This document shows positions 1 to 13,300 of a stretch of DNA of 64,000 nucleotides, in pieces (within the stretch, counting starts at the first letter, position 1; each line of letters begins with the position of its first letter). Location: positions 2,418,001-2,482,000 of the forward strand of contig NC_066338.1 of NCBI RefSeq assembly GCF_022539315.1, written 5' to 3'. The notes below the pieces were generated by a model. That model worked only from the letters and a program-made list of their open reading frames with translations. It was not told where the DNA came from and did no database searches. Source of the DNA: Serinus canaria. Its lineage: Eukaryota; Chordata; Aves; Passeriformes; Fringillidae. Position numbers and translations under genes: made by a program.

Positions 1-1548
1 AGTAGCCAGAAGACTGCTCTGAGCCAAAGGCCCTGGAACAAAATCTTTGCCAAATTTCCCAGGTTTGGAAAACTCACCAACCCTAGATCTAGGAGTCAGT
101 TTCCATGAGGTACATGGCACTCTCAAACAAGCCAGAGTTGGCACTGGCACCAGCTTGGTCCTGGGAGGCATCCTGCACAATGCGGAATTTTAGGACCCAG
201 AAGGCTGCTCTGAGCCACAAGCCCTGGAACACCAACGCAACGCTGCACCTTTTTCCTGGAACCAAGACTCAATAAACCTGGTTTTTGGAGTCAGTTTTCA
301 GGAGGTATTTGGCATTCTCAAACCAGCCCGGCTTGGCACAGGTGCCAGCTTCGTTCTGGGAGGCATTCTGCGCAATGCAGAATTTTTGGAGCCAGAAGGC
401 TGCTCCGAGCCACAGGCCCTGGAACAACAACGCTGCCCTTTTCCCAGTAAACAAGACTCACTAACCCTGGTCCATGGTGTCAGATTGCAGGAGGTACTTG
501 GCACTCTCAAACCAGCCCAAGTGGGCACTGGTGCCAGCTTGGTCCTGGGAGGCATCCAGCACAATGCAGAGTTTTAGGAGCCAGAAGGCTGCTCTGAGCC
601 ACTGGCCCTGGAACTACCAACGCTGCCCCTTTTCCCTGGAAACATAGATCATCAAACCTGGTTCTAGGTTTCAGATTGAAGGAGGTACTTGGCACTCTCA
701 AACCAGCCCAAGTTTCCACTGCTGCCAGCTTGGTCCTGGGAGGCATCCTGCGCAATGCAGAATTTTAGGAGCCTGAAGGCTGGTCCGAGTACCAGGCCCT
801 GGATGACCATCAACGCCCGTTTTCCTGGAGAAACAAGGCGCAACAACCATGGTTCTAGGTGTCAGTTTTCAGGAGGTACTTGGCACTCTCACACCAGCCC
901 AAGTGGGCACTGGTGCCAGCTTGGTCCTGGGAGGCATCCTGCGCAATGCGGAATTTAAGGAGCCAGAAGGCTGCTCTGAGCCACAAGCCAAGGAACAAAA
1001 TCTTTGCCCCATTTCCCAGGTTTGTAAAACTCACCAACCCTAGTTCTAGGAGTCAGTTTTCAGGAGGTATTTGGCACTCTAAAACAAGCCCAATTTAGCA
1101 CTGGTGCCAGCTTGGGTCTGGGAGGCATCCTGTGAAATGCGGAATTTTAGCAGAGAGTAGGATGCTCTGAGACACAGGCCCTAAAACAACCAACGCTGCC
1201 CCTTTTCCCTGGACACATAGCTCACCAAACCTGGTTCTAGGTTTCAGATTGCAGGAGATACTTGGAACTCTTAAACCAGCCAAAGTTTGGCAATGGTGCC
1301 AGCTTACGTCTGGGAGGCATCCTGCGCAATGAGGAATTTTTGAGCACAAAAGGTTTTGCTCTGAGACCACAGGCCCAGGAAACAAAAACATGCCGCCCAT
1401 TTTCCATGAAGAAGAACACCACAGACTCACCAACCATGCGTTCTAAGGTGTCATGGATTGCAGGAGGTACTTGGCACTCTCAAACCAGCCAGAGTTGGCA
1501 CTGGTGCCAGCTTGGTCCTGGGAGGCCTCCTGCGCAATGCAGAATTTT
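1..1548. repeat. Higher-order repeat copy 1 of the 190-bp satellite (8-mer)
   Basis: Eight successive monomers with distinct private variants form one unit. The next eight monomers repeat the same order: the anchor blocks at 107, 302, 491, 682, 873, 1064 and 1255 recur at 1654, 1849, 2038, 2230, 2421, 2612 and 2803, an offset of 1,547-1,548 bp. The opening AGTAGCCAGAAGACTGCTCT recurs at 1549. The two copies are clearly more alike than neighbouring monomers are, which defines a higher-order repeat. Confidence 0.88.
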
Positions 1549-3077
1549 AGTAGCCAGAAGACTGCTCTGAGCCACAGGCCCTGGAACAAAATCTTTGCCC
1601 ATTTCCCAGGTTTGGAAAACTCACCAACCCTAGATCTAGGAGTCAGTTTCCATGAGGTACATGGCACTCTCAAACAAGCCAGAGTTGGCACTGGCACCAG
1701 CTTGGTCCTGGGAGGCATCCTGCACAATGCGGAATTTTAGGACCCAGAAGGCTGCGCTGAGCCACAAGCCCTGGAACACCAACGCAACACTGCACCTTTT
1801 TCCTGGAACCAAGACTCACTAACCCTGGTTCTTGGAGTCAGTTTTCAGGAGGTATTTGGCATTCTCAAACCAGCCCGGCTTGGCACAGGTGCCAGCTTCG
1901 TTCTGGGAGGCATTCTGCGCAATGCAGAATTTTTGGAGCCAGAAGGCGGCTCAGAGCCACAGGCCCTGGAACACCAATGCTGCCCTTTCCCTAGTAAACA
2001 AGACTCACTAACCCTGGTCCATGGTGTCAGATTGCAGGAGGTACTTGGCACTCTCAAACCAGCCCAAGTGGGCACTGGTGCCAGCTTGGTCCTGGGAGGC
2101 ATCTAGCACAATGCAGAAGTTTTAGGAGCCAGAAGGCTGCTCTGAGCCACAGGCCCTGGAACTACCAACGCTGCCCCTTTTCCCTGGAAACATAGATCAT
2201 CAAACCTGGTTCTAGGTTTCAGATTGAAGGAGGTACTTGGCACTCTCAAACCAGCCCAAGTTTGCACTGGTGCCAGCTTGGTCCTGGGAGGCATCCTGCG
2301 CAATGCGGAATTTTTTGAGCCAGAAGGCTGCTCCGAGTACCAGGCCCTGGAACACGAAAAACGCCCGTTTTCCTAGAGAAACAAGATGCACCAACCCTGG
2401 TTCTAGGTGTCAGTTTTCAGGAGGTACTTGGCACTCTCAAACAAGCCCACGTTGGCACTGGTGCCAGCGTGGTCCTGGGAGGCCTCTTGCGCAATGCGGA
2501 ATTTTAGGAGCCAGAAGGCTGCTCTGAGCCACAAGCCCTGGAACAAAATATTTGCCCCATTTCCCAGGTTTGTAAAACTCTCCAACCATAGTTCTAAGAG
2601 TCAGTCTGCAGGAGGTACTTGGCACTCTAAAACAAGCCCAAGTAGACACTGCTGCCGGCTTGGGTCGGGGAGGCATCCTGCGCAATGCGGAATTGTAGGA
2701 GAGAGTATGATGCTCCGAGCCACAGGCCCTGAAACAACAAACGCTGCCCCTTTTCCCTGGAAACATAGCTCACCAACCCTGGTTCTAGGTTTCAGATTGC
2801 AGGAGATACTTGGAACTTAAAACCAGCCCAAGTTTGCACTGGTGCCAGCTTAGGTCTGGGAGGCATCCTGCGCAATGAGGAATTTTTTGAGCCAAAAGGT
2901 TGCTCCGAGACACAGGCCCTGGAACAAAAACACCGCCCGTTTTCCTGAAGAAACAAGACTCACCATCCCTGGTTCTTGGGGTCAGTGTGCAGGAGGTACT
3001 TGGCACTCTCAAACAAGCCAGAGTTGTCACTGGTGCCAGCTTGGGCCTGGGAGGCATCCGGCACAATGCGGAATTTT
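1549..3077. repeat. Higher-order repeat copy 2 of the 190-bp satellite (8-mer)
   Basis: This is the second copy of the eight-monomer unit. It follows copy 1 with an offset of 1,548 bp through monomer 7 (2803). Monomer 8 (2993) differs from its partner at 1464 and is about 18 bp shorter-stepped, so the copies diverge at the end. Monomers 5-8 and the following one (2421, 2612, 2803, 2993, 3189) recur later at 4147, 4338, 4529, 4720 and about 4900. Confidence 0.82.
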
Positions 3078-5035
3078 AGGAGTCAGAAGGCTGCTCAGAG
3101 CCACAAGCGCTGGAACACCAACGCAACGCTGCCCGTTTTCCCTTGGAAACTAGTCTCACCAACCCTGGTTCATGGTGTCATTGTGCAGGAGGTACTTGGC
3201 ACTCTCAAACCAGCCCCAGTTGGCACTTGTGCCAGCTTGGGCCTGGGAGGCATCCTGCGCAATGCTGAATTTTAGGAGCCAGAAGGCTGCTCTGAGCCAC
3301 AGCCTCTGGAACAAAATCTTTGCCCCATTTCCCAGGTTTGGAAAACTCACCAACCCTAGTTCTAGGTGTCAGTTTGCAGGAGGTACTTGGCACTCTCAAA
3401 CCAGCCCCAGTTGGCACTGGTGCCAGCTTGGTCCTGGGAGGCCTCCTGCGCAATGCTGAATTTTAGGAGCAAGAAGGCTGCTCAGAGCCACAAGCCCTGG
3501 AACAAAACTTTGCCCCATTTCCCAGGTTTGTAAAACTCACCAGCCCTAGTTCTAGGAATCAGTTTGCAGGAGGTAATTGGCACTCTCAAACAAGCCCAAG
3601 TTGGCACTGCTGCAAGCTTGGGTCTGGGAGGCATCCTGCGCAATGCAGAATTTTAGGAGAGAGTATGATGCTCCGAGCCACAGGCCCTGGAATTACCAAT
3701 GCTGCCCTTTTTCCCTGGAATTATAGATCACCAAAACTGGTTCAAGGTTTCAGATTGCAGGAGGTACTTGGCACTCTCAAAGAAGCCCCAGTTGGCACTG
3801 GTGCCAGCTTGGTCCTGGGAGGCATCCTGCACAATGCGGAATTTTAGGAGCCAGAAGGCTGCTCTGAGCCACAAGCCGTGGAACACCAACACAAGGCTTC
3901 ACATTTTTCCTGGAAGCAAGACTCACCAACCCTGGTTCTTGGAGTCATTGTGCATGAGGTACTTGGAACTCTCAAACCAGCCCAAGTTTGCACTGGTGCC
4001 AGCTTACGTCTGGGAGGCATCCTGCGCAATGAGGAATTTTTGGTCACAAAAGGTTGCTCCGAGACACAGGCCCTGGAACACCAACACCGCCCGTTTTCCT
4101 GGAGAAACAAGACGCACCAACCCTGGTTCTAGGTGTCAGTTTTCAGGAGGTACTTGGCACTCTCAAACCAGCCAGATTTGGCACTGGTGCCAGCTTGGTC
4201 CTGGGAGGCCTCCTGCGCATTGCAGAATTTTAGGAGCCAGGAGTCTGCTTTGAGCCACAAGCCCTGGAACAAAAACTTTGCCCCATTACCCAGGTTTGGA
4301 AAACTCACCAACCCTAGTTCTAGGAGTCAGTTTTCAGGAGGTATTTGGCACTCTAAAACAAGCCCAAGTTGGCACTGGTGCCAGCTTGGGTCTGGGAGGC
4401 AACCTGTGCATTGCGGGATTTTAGTAGAGAGTAGGATGCTCCGAGCCACAGGCCCTGAAACAACCAACGGTGCCCCTTTTCCCTGGAAACATAGCTCACC
4501 AAACCTGGTTTTAGGTTTCAGATTGCAGGAAATACTTGGAACTCTCAAACCAGCCCAAGTTTGCACTGGTGCCAGCTTACGTCTGGGAGGCATCCTGCGC
4601 AATGCGGAATTTTTTGACACAAAAGGTTGCTCCGAAACACAGGCCCTGGAACAACAACACGGGCTGTTTTCCTGAAGAAACAAGACTCACCATCCCTGGT
4701 TCTTGGGGTCAGTTTGCAGGAGATACTTGGAATAAGCCAGAGTTGGCACTGGTGGCAGCTTGGTCCTGGGAGGCATCCAGCACAATGCGGAATTTGAGGA
4801 GTCAGAAGGCTGCTCAGAGCCACAAGCCCTGGAACACCAACGCAACGCTGCCCGTTTTCCCTGGAAACAAGACTCACCAACCCTGGTTCATGGTGTCATT
4901 GGCACTCTCAAACCAGCCCAAGTTTGCACTGGTGCCAGCTTGGGCCTGGGAGGCCTCCTGCGCAATGCAGAATTCTAGGAGCCAGAAGGCTGCTCTGAGC
5001 CAGAGGCCCTGGAACAAAACTTGCCCATTTCCCAG
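3078..5035. repeat. Rearranged 190-bp block containing a 9-mer higher-order copy
   Basis: Monomers anchored at 3189, 3380, 3570, 3761 and 3956 break the 8-mer order. Those at 4147, 4338, 4529 and 4720 then match monomers at 2421, 2612, 2803 and 2993 with an offset of 1,726-1,727 bp, which equals nine monomers. The CATGGTGTCATT monomer at 3171 recurs at 4889 but with the GAGGTACTT block deleted. The monomer at 4720 has also lost the CACTCTCAAAC segment. The block runs into the gap. Confidence 0.75.
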
Positions 5036-5535
5036 NNNNNNNNNNNNNNNNNNNNNNNNNNNNNNNNNNNNNNNNNNNNNNNNNNNNNNNNNNNNNNNNN
5101 NNNNNNNNNNNNNNNNNNNNNNNNNNNNNNNNNNNNNNNNNNNNNNNNNNNNNNNNNNNNNNNNNNNNNNNNNNNNNNNNNNNNNNNNNNNNNNNNNNNN
5201 NNNNNNNNNNNNNNNNNNNNNNNNNNNNNNNNNNNNNNNNNNNNNNNNNNNNNNNNNNNNNNNNNNNNNNNNNNNNNNNNNNNNNNNNNNNNNNNNNNNN
5301 NNNNNNNNNNNNNNNNNNNNNNNNNNNNNNNNNNNNNNNNNNNNNNNNNNNNNNNNNNNNNNNNNNNNNNNNNNNNNNNNNNNNNNNNNNNNNNNNNNNN
5401 NNNNNNNNNNNNNNNNNNNNNNNNNNNNNNNNNNNNNNNNNNNNNNNNNNNNNNNNNNNNNNNNNNNNNNNNNNNNNNNNNNNNNNNNNNNNNNNNNNNN
5501 NNNNNNNNNNNNNNNNNNNNNNNNNNNNNNNNNNN
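5036..5535. other. Assembly gap, 500 N
   Basis: Exactly 500 N, a round number typical of a placeholder of unknown size. The left side is 190-bp satellite and the right side is 482-bp satellite, so no base in the window links the two families. Frames that read through it are meaningless. Confidence 0.99.
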
Positions 5536-8500
5536 CGTTAAACGAAGGCGCAAAGCACCAGGGTTGAGCGCACAGCTCTCAAACTGAGCCAGGACAAGAA
5601 CTAACCACTTTCCAGACATTTAAACTTACTTTAACATAGGAAGGGAAAAAGTTCTCAGACAACTTTTCTTTGCATTTTGCTAAGCTATTTGAAGCACGGC
5701 GTGGTGAATCCTCCTTTTTCTTTTCGCCTCGGAGCTGGTAGGAATTCGACTAGCTTTATGAAAAAACGTCGAGGAATTCCTACTGTGCTGGCACAGTTTT
5801 TCTTGAGAGAAAGCCTGGAAAAGCTTTTTCGCTAAGATGTAGGCGGCAAGAGCCGCAGAAGATGGGTTACCGCAACTGGCCGAAGGTAGGTACCGGTTCC
5901 CCGCTTCTTCCGTCAGAAGTTGCGGTCCGGAGCATAAAGCGACCGGCACAATGATTGTGCGCGAACAAGCGGCTTCTTCGCCTCCAGGCGACGGAGAGCT
6001 CGGCAGATGCTGAGACGCGTTAAACGAAGGCGCAAAGCGCCGGGATTGAGTGCACAGCTCTCAAACTGAGCCAGGACAAGAACTAACCACTTTCCAGACA
6101 TTTAAACTTACTTTAACATAGGAAGGAAAAAAGTTCGCAGACAACTTTTCTTCGCACTTTCTAAGCTATTTGAAGCACTCCGTTGGGATTCTTAAATTTT
6201 CTTTTCGCCTCGGAGCTGATAGGATTTCGACTAGCTTTATGAAAATACGTCGAGAAATTCCTACTGTGCTGGCACAGTGTTTTCTTGAGAGAAAGCCTGG
6301 AAAAGCTTTTTCGCTAAGATGTAGGCGGCAAGAGCCGCAGAAGATGGGTTACCGCAACTGGCCGAAGGTAGGTACCGGTTCCCCGCTTCTTCCGTCAGAA
6401 GTTGCGGTCCGGAGCATAAAGCGACCGGCACAATGATTGTGCGCGAACAAGCGGCTTCTTCGCCTCCAGGCGACGGAGAGCTCGGCAGATGCTGAGACGC
6501 GTTAAACGAAGGCGCAAAGCACCGGGATTGAGTGCACAGCTCTCAAACTGAGCCAGGACAAGAACTAACCACTTTCCAGACATTTAAACTTACTTTAACA
6601 TAGGAAGAGAAAAAGTTCGCAGACAACTTTTCTTCGCACCTTTCTAAGCTATTTGAAGCACTGCGTGGGGATTCTTAAATTTTCTTTTCGCCTCGGAGCT
6701 GATAGGAATTCGACTAGCTTTATGAAACTGCGTCGAGAGATTCCTACTGTGCTGGCACAGTGTTTTCTTGAGAGAAAACCAGGAAAAGCTTTTTCGCTAA
6801 GATGTAGGCGGCAAGAGCCTCAGAAGACGGGTTACCGCAACTGGCCGAAGGTAGGTACCGGTTCCCGGCGTCTTTCGGCAGAAGTTGCGGTCCGGAGCAT
6901 AAAGCGACCGGCAGAATGATTGTGCGCGAACAAGCGGCTTCTTCGCCTCCGGGCGACGGAGAGCTCGGTAGATGCTGAGACGCGTTAAACGATGCGCAAA
7001 GCACCGGGATTGAGTGCACAGCTCTCAAACTGAGCCAGGACAAGAACTAACCACTTTCCAGACATTTAGTTTACTTTAACATAGGAAGGGAAAAAGTTCT
7101 CGGACAACTTTTCTTCGCACCTTTCTAAGCTATTTGAAGCACTCCGTGGGGATTCTTAAATTTTCTTTTCGCCTCGGAGCTGATAGGAATTCGACTAGCT
7201 TTATGAAAATACGTCGAGAAATTCCTACTGTGCTGGCACAGCTTTTTCTTGAGAGAAAGCCTGGAAAAGCTTTTTCGCTAAGATGTAGGCGGCAAGAGCC
7301 TCAGAAGACGGTTTACCGCAACTTGCCGAAGGTAGGTGCCGGTTCCCGGCGTCTTTCCGCAGAAGCCAAAATCCGGAGCGCCCAGCTACCGCCACTATGC
7401 TCTGTGCGCGAACAAGCCGCTTCTTCGCCTCCGGGCGACGGAGAGCTCGGCAGATGCTGAGACGCGTTAAACGAAGGCGCAAAGCACCAGGGTTGAGCGC
7501 ACAGCTATCAAACTGAGCCAGGACAAGAACTAACCACTTTCCAGACATTTAAACTTACTTTAACATAGGAAGGGAAAAAGTTCTCAGACAATTTTTCTTT
7601 GCATTTTGCTAAGGTATTTGAAGCACGGCGTGGTGAATCTTCCTTTTTCTTTTCGCCTCGGAGCTGATAGGAATTCGACTAGCTTTATGAAAAAACATCG
7701 AGGAATTCCTACTGTGCTGGCACATTTTTTTCTTGAGAGAAAGCCTGGAAAAGCTTTTTCGCTAAGATGTAAGCGGCAAGAGCCGCAGAAGATGGGTTAC
7801 CGCAACTGGCCGAACGTAGGTACCGGTTCCCGGCGTCTTTCGGCAGAAGTTGCGGTCCGGAGCATAAAGCGACCGGCACAATGATTGTGCGCGAACAAGC
7901 GGTTTCTTCGCCTCCGGGCGACGGAGAGCTCGGCAGATGCTGAGACGCGTTAAACGATGCGCAAAGCACCGGGATTGAGTGCACAGCTCTCAAACTGAGC
8001 CAGGACAAAAACTAACCAGTTTCCAGACATTTAAACTTACTTTAACATAGGAAGGGAAAAAGTTCACTGACAACTTTTCTTTGCACCTTTCTAAGCTATT
8101 TGAAGCACTGCGTGGGGATTCTTAAATTTTCTTTTCGCCTCTGAGCTGATAGGAATTCGACTAGTTTTATGAAACTGCGTCAATAGATTCCTACTGTGCT
8201 GGCAGAGTTTTTTCTTGAAAGAAAGTCTGGAAAAGCTTTTTCGCTAAGATGTAGGCGGCAAGAGCCTCAGAAGACGGGTTACCGCAACTCGACGAAGGTA
8301 GGTACCGGTTCCCGGCTTCTTTCGGCAGAAGTTGCGGTCTGGAGCATAAAGCGACTGCCACTATGCTCTGTGTGCGAACAAACCGCTTCTTCGCCTCCGA
8401 GCGACGGAGAGCTCGGCAGATGCTGAGACGCGTTAAACGAAGGCGCAAAGCACCGGGATTGAGTGCACAGCTCTCAAACTGAGCCTGGACAAAAACTAAC

Positions 8501-10359
8501 CAGTTTCCAGACATTTAAACTTACTTTAACATAGGAAGGGAAAAAGTTCACTGACAACTTTTCTTTGCAACTTTCTAAGCTATTTGAAGCACTGCGTGGG
8601 GATTCTTAATTTTTCTTTTCGCCTCTGAGATGATAGGAATTCGACTAGTTTTATGAAACTGCGTCAATAGATTCCTACTGTGCTGGCAGAGTTTTTTCTT
8701 GAAAGAAAGTCTGGAAAAGCTTTTTCGCTAAGATGTAGGCGGCAAGAGCCGCAGAAGACGGGTTACCGCAACTGGCTGAACGTAGGTACCGGTTCCCGGC
8801 TTCTTTCGGCAGAAGTTGCGGTCTGGAGCATAAAGCGACCGCCACTATGCTCTGTGTGCGAACAAACCGCTTCTTCGCCTCTGGGCGACGGAGAGCTCGG
8901 CAGATGCAGAGACTCGTTAAACGAAGGCGCAAAGCACCAGGATTGAGTGCACAGCTCTCAAACTGAGCCAGGACAAGAACTAACCACTTTCCAGACATTT
9001 AGTTTACTTTAACATAGGAAGGGAAAAAGTTCTCAGACAACTTTTCTTTGCATCTTTGCTAAGGTATTTGAAGCACTGCGTGGGGATTCTTAATTTTTCT
9101 TTTCGCCTCGGAGCTGATAGGAATTCGACTACCTTTATGAAAAAACATCGAGGAATTCCTACTCTGCTGGCAGAGTTTTTTCTTGAGAGAAAGCCTGGAA
9201 AAGCTTTTTCGCTAAGATGTAGGCGGCAAGAGCCGCAGAAGACGGGTTACTGCAACTGGCCGAAGGTAGGTACCGGTTCCCGGGGTCTTTCGGCAGAAGT
9301 GCGGTCCGGAGCATACAGCGACCGGCACAATGCTCTGTGCACGAAAAAGCCGCTTCTTCGCCTCTGGGCGACGGAGAGCTCAGCAGAGACTGAGACGCGT
9401 TAAACGAAGGCGCAAACACCAGGATTGAGTGCACAGCTCTCAAACTGAGCCAGGACAAGAACTAACCACTTTCCAGACATTTAGTTTACTTTAACATAGG
9501 AAGGTAAAAAGTTCTCAGACAATTTTTCTTTGCACCTTTCTAAGGTATTTGTAGCACTCCGTGGGGATTCTTAATTTTTCTTTTCGCCTCGGAGCTGATA
9601 GGAATTTGACTAGCTTTATTAAAAAACGTCGAGGAATTCCTACTCTGCTGGCATAGTTTTTTCTTGAGAGAAAGCCTGGAAAAGCTTTTTCGCTAAGATG
9701 TAGGCGGCAAGAGCCTCAGAAGACGGGTTACCGCATCTGGCCGAAGGTAGGTGCCGGTTCCCGGCGTCTTTCGGCAGAAGCCGCAGTCCGGAGCGCACCG
9801 CTACCGCCACTATGCTGTCTGCGCGACAAAGCCGCTTCTTCGCCTCCGGGCGCCGGAGAGCTCGGCCGATGCTGAGACGCGTTAAACGAAGGCGCAAACA
9901 CCAGGATTGAGTGCACAGCTCTCAAACTGAGCCAGGACAAGAACTAACCACTTTCCAGACATTTAAACTTACTTTAACATAGGAAGGGAAAAAGTTCTCA
10001 GACAATTTTTCTTTGCATTTTGCTAAGGTATTTGAAGCACGGCGTGGTGAATCTTCCTTTTTCTTTTCGCCTCGGAGCTGATAGGAATTCGACTAGCTTT
10101 ATGAAAAAACATCGAGGAATTCCTACTCTGCTGGCACAGTTTTTTCTTGAGAGAAAGCCTGGAAAAGCTTTTTCGCTAAGATGTAGGCGGCAAGAGCCGC
10201 AGAAGACGGGTTACCGCAACTGGCCGAAGGTAGGTACCGGTTTCTGGGGTCTTTCGGCAGAAGCCGCGGTCCGGAGCGCACAGCTAACGCCACTATGCTC
10301 TGTGCACGAACAGGCCGCTTCTTCGCCTCCGGGCGACGGAGAGCTCGGCAGATGCTGAG
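5536..10359. repeat. 482-bp array, block 1 (copies 1-10)
   Basis: Anchors at 5758, 6239, 6722, 7203, 7687, 8169, 8653, 9137, 9618 (ATT) and 10101. This block is rich in private variants: CCCGCTTCTTCCGTCAG in copies 1-2, TTCACTGACAAC in copies 6-7, and CTAAGGTATTTG in copies 5, 8, 9 and 10. Copies 6 and 7 carry a hybrid of the two variable 3' segments (GGAGCATAAAGCGAC joined to CCACTATGCTC). Indels are few, so the variants look real. Confidence 0.9.
8171..9136. repeat. Twin copies from a local duplication (484-bp step)
   Basis: The copies anchored at 8169 and 8653 share changes not seen elsewhere in this combination: CTGCGTCAATAGATTCC after the anchor, GGCAGAG, TTGAAAGAAAGTCTGG, TTCACTGACAAC upstream, and the hybrid variable segment with GTGTGCGAACAAACC. 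This points to a recent tandem duplication of one monomer. Confidence 0.8.
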
Positions 10360-13300
10360 ACGCGTTAAACGAAGGCGCAAAGCACCAGGATTGAGTGCAC
10401 AGCTCTCAAACTGAGCCAGGACAAGAACTAACCACTTTCCAGACATTTAGTTTACTTTAACATAGGAAGGGAAAAAGTTCTCAGACAACTTTTCTTTGCA
10501 CCTTTCTAAGGTATTTGTAGCACTCCGTGGGGATTCTTAATTTTTCTTTTGACCTTGGAGCTGATAGGAATTCGACTAGCTTTATGAAACTGCGTCGAGA
10601 GATTCCTACTGTGCTGGCACAGTTTTTTCTTGAGAGAAAGCCTGGAAAAGCTTTTTCGCTAAGATGTAGGCGGCAAGAGCCGCAGAAGACGGGTTACCGC
10701 AACTGGCCGAAGGTAGGTACCGGTTCCCGGCGTCTTTCGGCAGAAGTTGCGGTCTGGAGCATAAAGCGACCGGCACAATGATTGTGCGCGAACAAGCCGC
10801 TTCTTCGCCTCCGGGCGACGGAGAGCTCGGCAGATGCTGAGACGCGTTAAACGAAGGCGCAAAGCACCAGGATTGAGTGCACAGCTCTCAAACTGAGCCA
10901 GGACAAGAACTAACCACTTTCCAGACATTTAAACTTACTTTAACATAGGAAGGGAAAAAGTTCTCGGACAACTTTTCTTTGCACCTTTCTAAGCTATTTG
11001 AAGCACTCCGTGGGGATTCTTAAATTTTCTTATCGCCTCGGAGCTGATAGGAATTCGACTAGCTTTATGAAAATGCGTCGAGAGATTCCTACTGTGCTGG
11101 CACAGTTTTTCTTGAGAGAAAGCCTGGAAAAGCTTTTTCGCTAAGATGTAGGCGGCAAGAGCCTCAGAAGACGGTTACCGCAACTTGCCGAAGGTAGGTG
11201 CCGGTTCCCGGCGTCTTTCGGCAGAAGCCGCGGTCCGGAGCGCACAGCTACCGCCACTATGCTCTGTGCGCGAACAAGCCGCTTCTTCGCCTCCGGGCGA
11301 CGGAGAGCTCGGCAGATGCTGAGACGCGTTAAACGAAGGCGCAAAGCACCAGGGATTGAGTGCACAGCTCTCAAACTGAGCCAGGACAAGAACTAACCAC
11401 TTTCCAGACATTTAAACTTACTTTAACATAGGAAGGGAAAAAGTTCTCGGACAACTTTTCTTTGCATTTGCTAAGCTATTTGAAGCACTGCGTGGTGAAT
11501 CTTCCTTTTCTTTTCGCCTCGGAGCTGATAGGAATTCGACTAGCTTTATGAAACTACGTCGAGAGATTCCTACTGTGCTGGCACAGTTTTTTCTTGAGAG
11601 AAAGCCTGGAAAAGCTTTTTCGCTAAGATGTAGGCGGCAAGAGCCGCAGAAGACGGGTTACCGCAACTGGCCGAAGGTAGGTACCGGTTCCCGGCGTCTT
11701 TCGGCAGAAGTTGCGGTCCGGAGCATAAAGCGACCGCACAATGATTGTGCGCGAACAAGCCGCTTCTTCGCCTCCGGGCGACGGAGAGCTCGGCAGATGC
11801 TGAGACGCGTTAAACGAAGGCGCAAAGCACCGGGATTGAGTGCACAGCTCTCAAACTGAGCCAGGACAAGAACTAACCAGTTTCCAGACATTTAAACTTA
11901 CTTTAACATAGGAAGGGAAAAAGTTCTCGGACAACTTTTCTTTGCACCTTTCTAAGCTATTTGAAGCACTCCGTGGGGATTCTTAAATTTTCTTTTCGCC
12001 TCGGAGCTGATAGGAATTCGACTAGCTTTATGAAAATGCGTCGAGAGATTCCTACTGTGCTGGCACAGTTTTTTCTTGAGAGAAAGCCTGGAAAAGCTTT
12101 TTCGCTAAGATGTAGGCGGCAAGAGCCTCAGAAGACGGGTTACCGCAACTTGCCGAAGGTAGGTGCCGGTTCCCGGCGTCTTTCGGCAGAAGCCGCGATC
12201 CGGAGCGCACAGCTACCGCCACTATGCTCTGTGCGCGAACAAGCCGCTTCTTCGCCTCCGGGCGACGGAGAGCTCGGCAGATGCTGAGACGCGTTAAACG
12301 AAGGCGCAAAGCACCGGGATTGAGTGCACAGCTCTCAAACTGAGCCAGGACAAGAACTAACCACTTTCCAGACATTTAAACTTACTTTAACATAGGAAGG
12401 GAAAAAGTTCTCAGACAACTTTTCTTTGCATTTTGCTAAGCTATTTGAAGCACTGCGTGGTGAATCTTCCTTTTCTTTTCGCCTCGGAGCTGATAGGAAT
12501 TCGACTAGCTTTATGAAAAACGTCGAGAGATTCCTACTGTGCTGGCACAGTTTTTTCTTGAGAGAAAGCCTGGAAAAGCTTTTTCGCTAAGATGTAGGCG
12601 GCAAGAGCCGCAGAAGACGGGTTACCGCAACTCGCCGAAGGTAGGAGCCGGTTACCGGCGTCTTTCGGCAGAAGCCGCGGTCCGGAGCGCACAGCGACCG
12701 CCACAATGCTCTGTGCGCGAAAAAGCCGCTTCTTCGCCTCCGGGCGACGGAGAGCTCGGCAGATGCTGAGTCGCGTTAAACGAAGGCGCAAAGCACCGGG
12801 ATTGAGTGCACAGCTCTCAAACTGAGCCAGGACAAGAACTAACCAGTTTCCAGACATTTAAACTTACTTTAACATAGGAAGGGAAAAAGTTCTCGGACAA
12901 CTTTTCTTTGCACTTTCTAAGCTATTTGAAGCACTCCGTGGGGATTCTTAAATTTTCTTTTCGCCTCGGAGCTGATAGGAATTCGACTAGCTTTATGAAA
13001 ACTGCGTCGAGAGATTCCTACTGTGCTGGCACAGTTTTTTCTTGAGAGAAAGCCTGGAAAAGCTTTTTCGCTAAGACGTAGGCGGCAAGAGCCGCAGAAG
13101 ACGGGTTACCGCAACTCGCCGAAGGTAGGAGCCGGTTCCCGGCGTCTTTCGGCAGAAGCCGCGGTCCGGAGCGCACAGCGACCGCCACAATGCTCTGTGC
13201 GCGAAAAAGCCGCTTCTTCGCCTCCGGGCGACGGAGAGCTCGGCAGATGCTGAGACGCGTTAAACGAAGGCGCAAAGCACCGGGATTGAGCGCACAGCTC

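Larger units (their letters stand above)
1..5035. repeat. 190-bp satellite array (about 26 monomers)
   Basis: A recurring GAGGTACTTGGCACTCTC-type block (variants GAGATACTTGG, GAGGTATTTGG) begins at 107, 302, 491, 682, 873, 1064, 1255, 1464, 1654, 1849, 2038, 2230, 2421, 2612, 2803, 2993, 3189, 3380, 3570, 3761, 3956, 4147, 4338, 4529 and 4720, so the usual step is 189-196 bp. Each monomer also carries GGTGCCAGCTTGG, GGGAGGCATCCTGCGCAATG and AGCCACAGGCCCTGGAAC. CpG is scarce, about 1-4 per monomer, with the most constant one in TGCGCAATG. One monomer near 1255-1464 is about 18 bp long-stepped, and the last one (about 4890) lacks the GAGGTACTT block. No relation to the 482-bp family is visible. 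The array is cut by the window start and by the gap. I do not recognise the family by name. Confidence 0.97.

Noticed and set aside
1..5035. Frames of 60-180 codons in the 190-bp satellite
   Set aside because: They consist of the repeated monomer read in different frames with no constant start, and the monomer length varies by non-multiples of three.
4536..5619. Long open frames spanning the first N run
   Set aside because: Most of their length is unknown bases, so they are artefacts of translating the gap.
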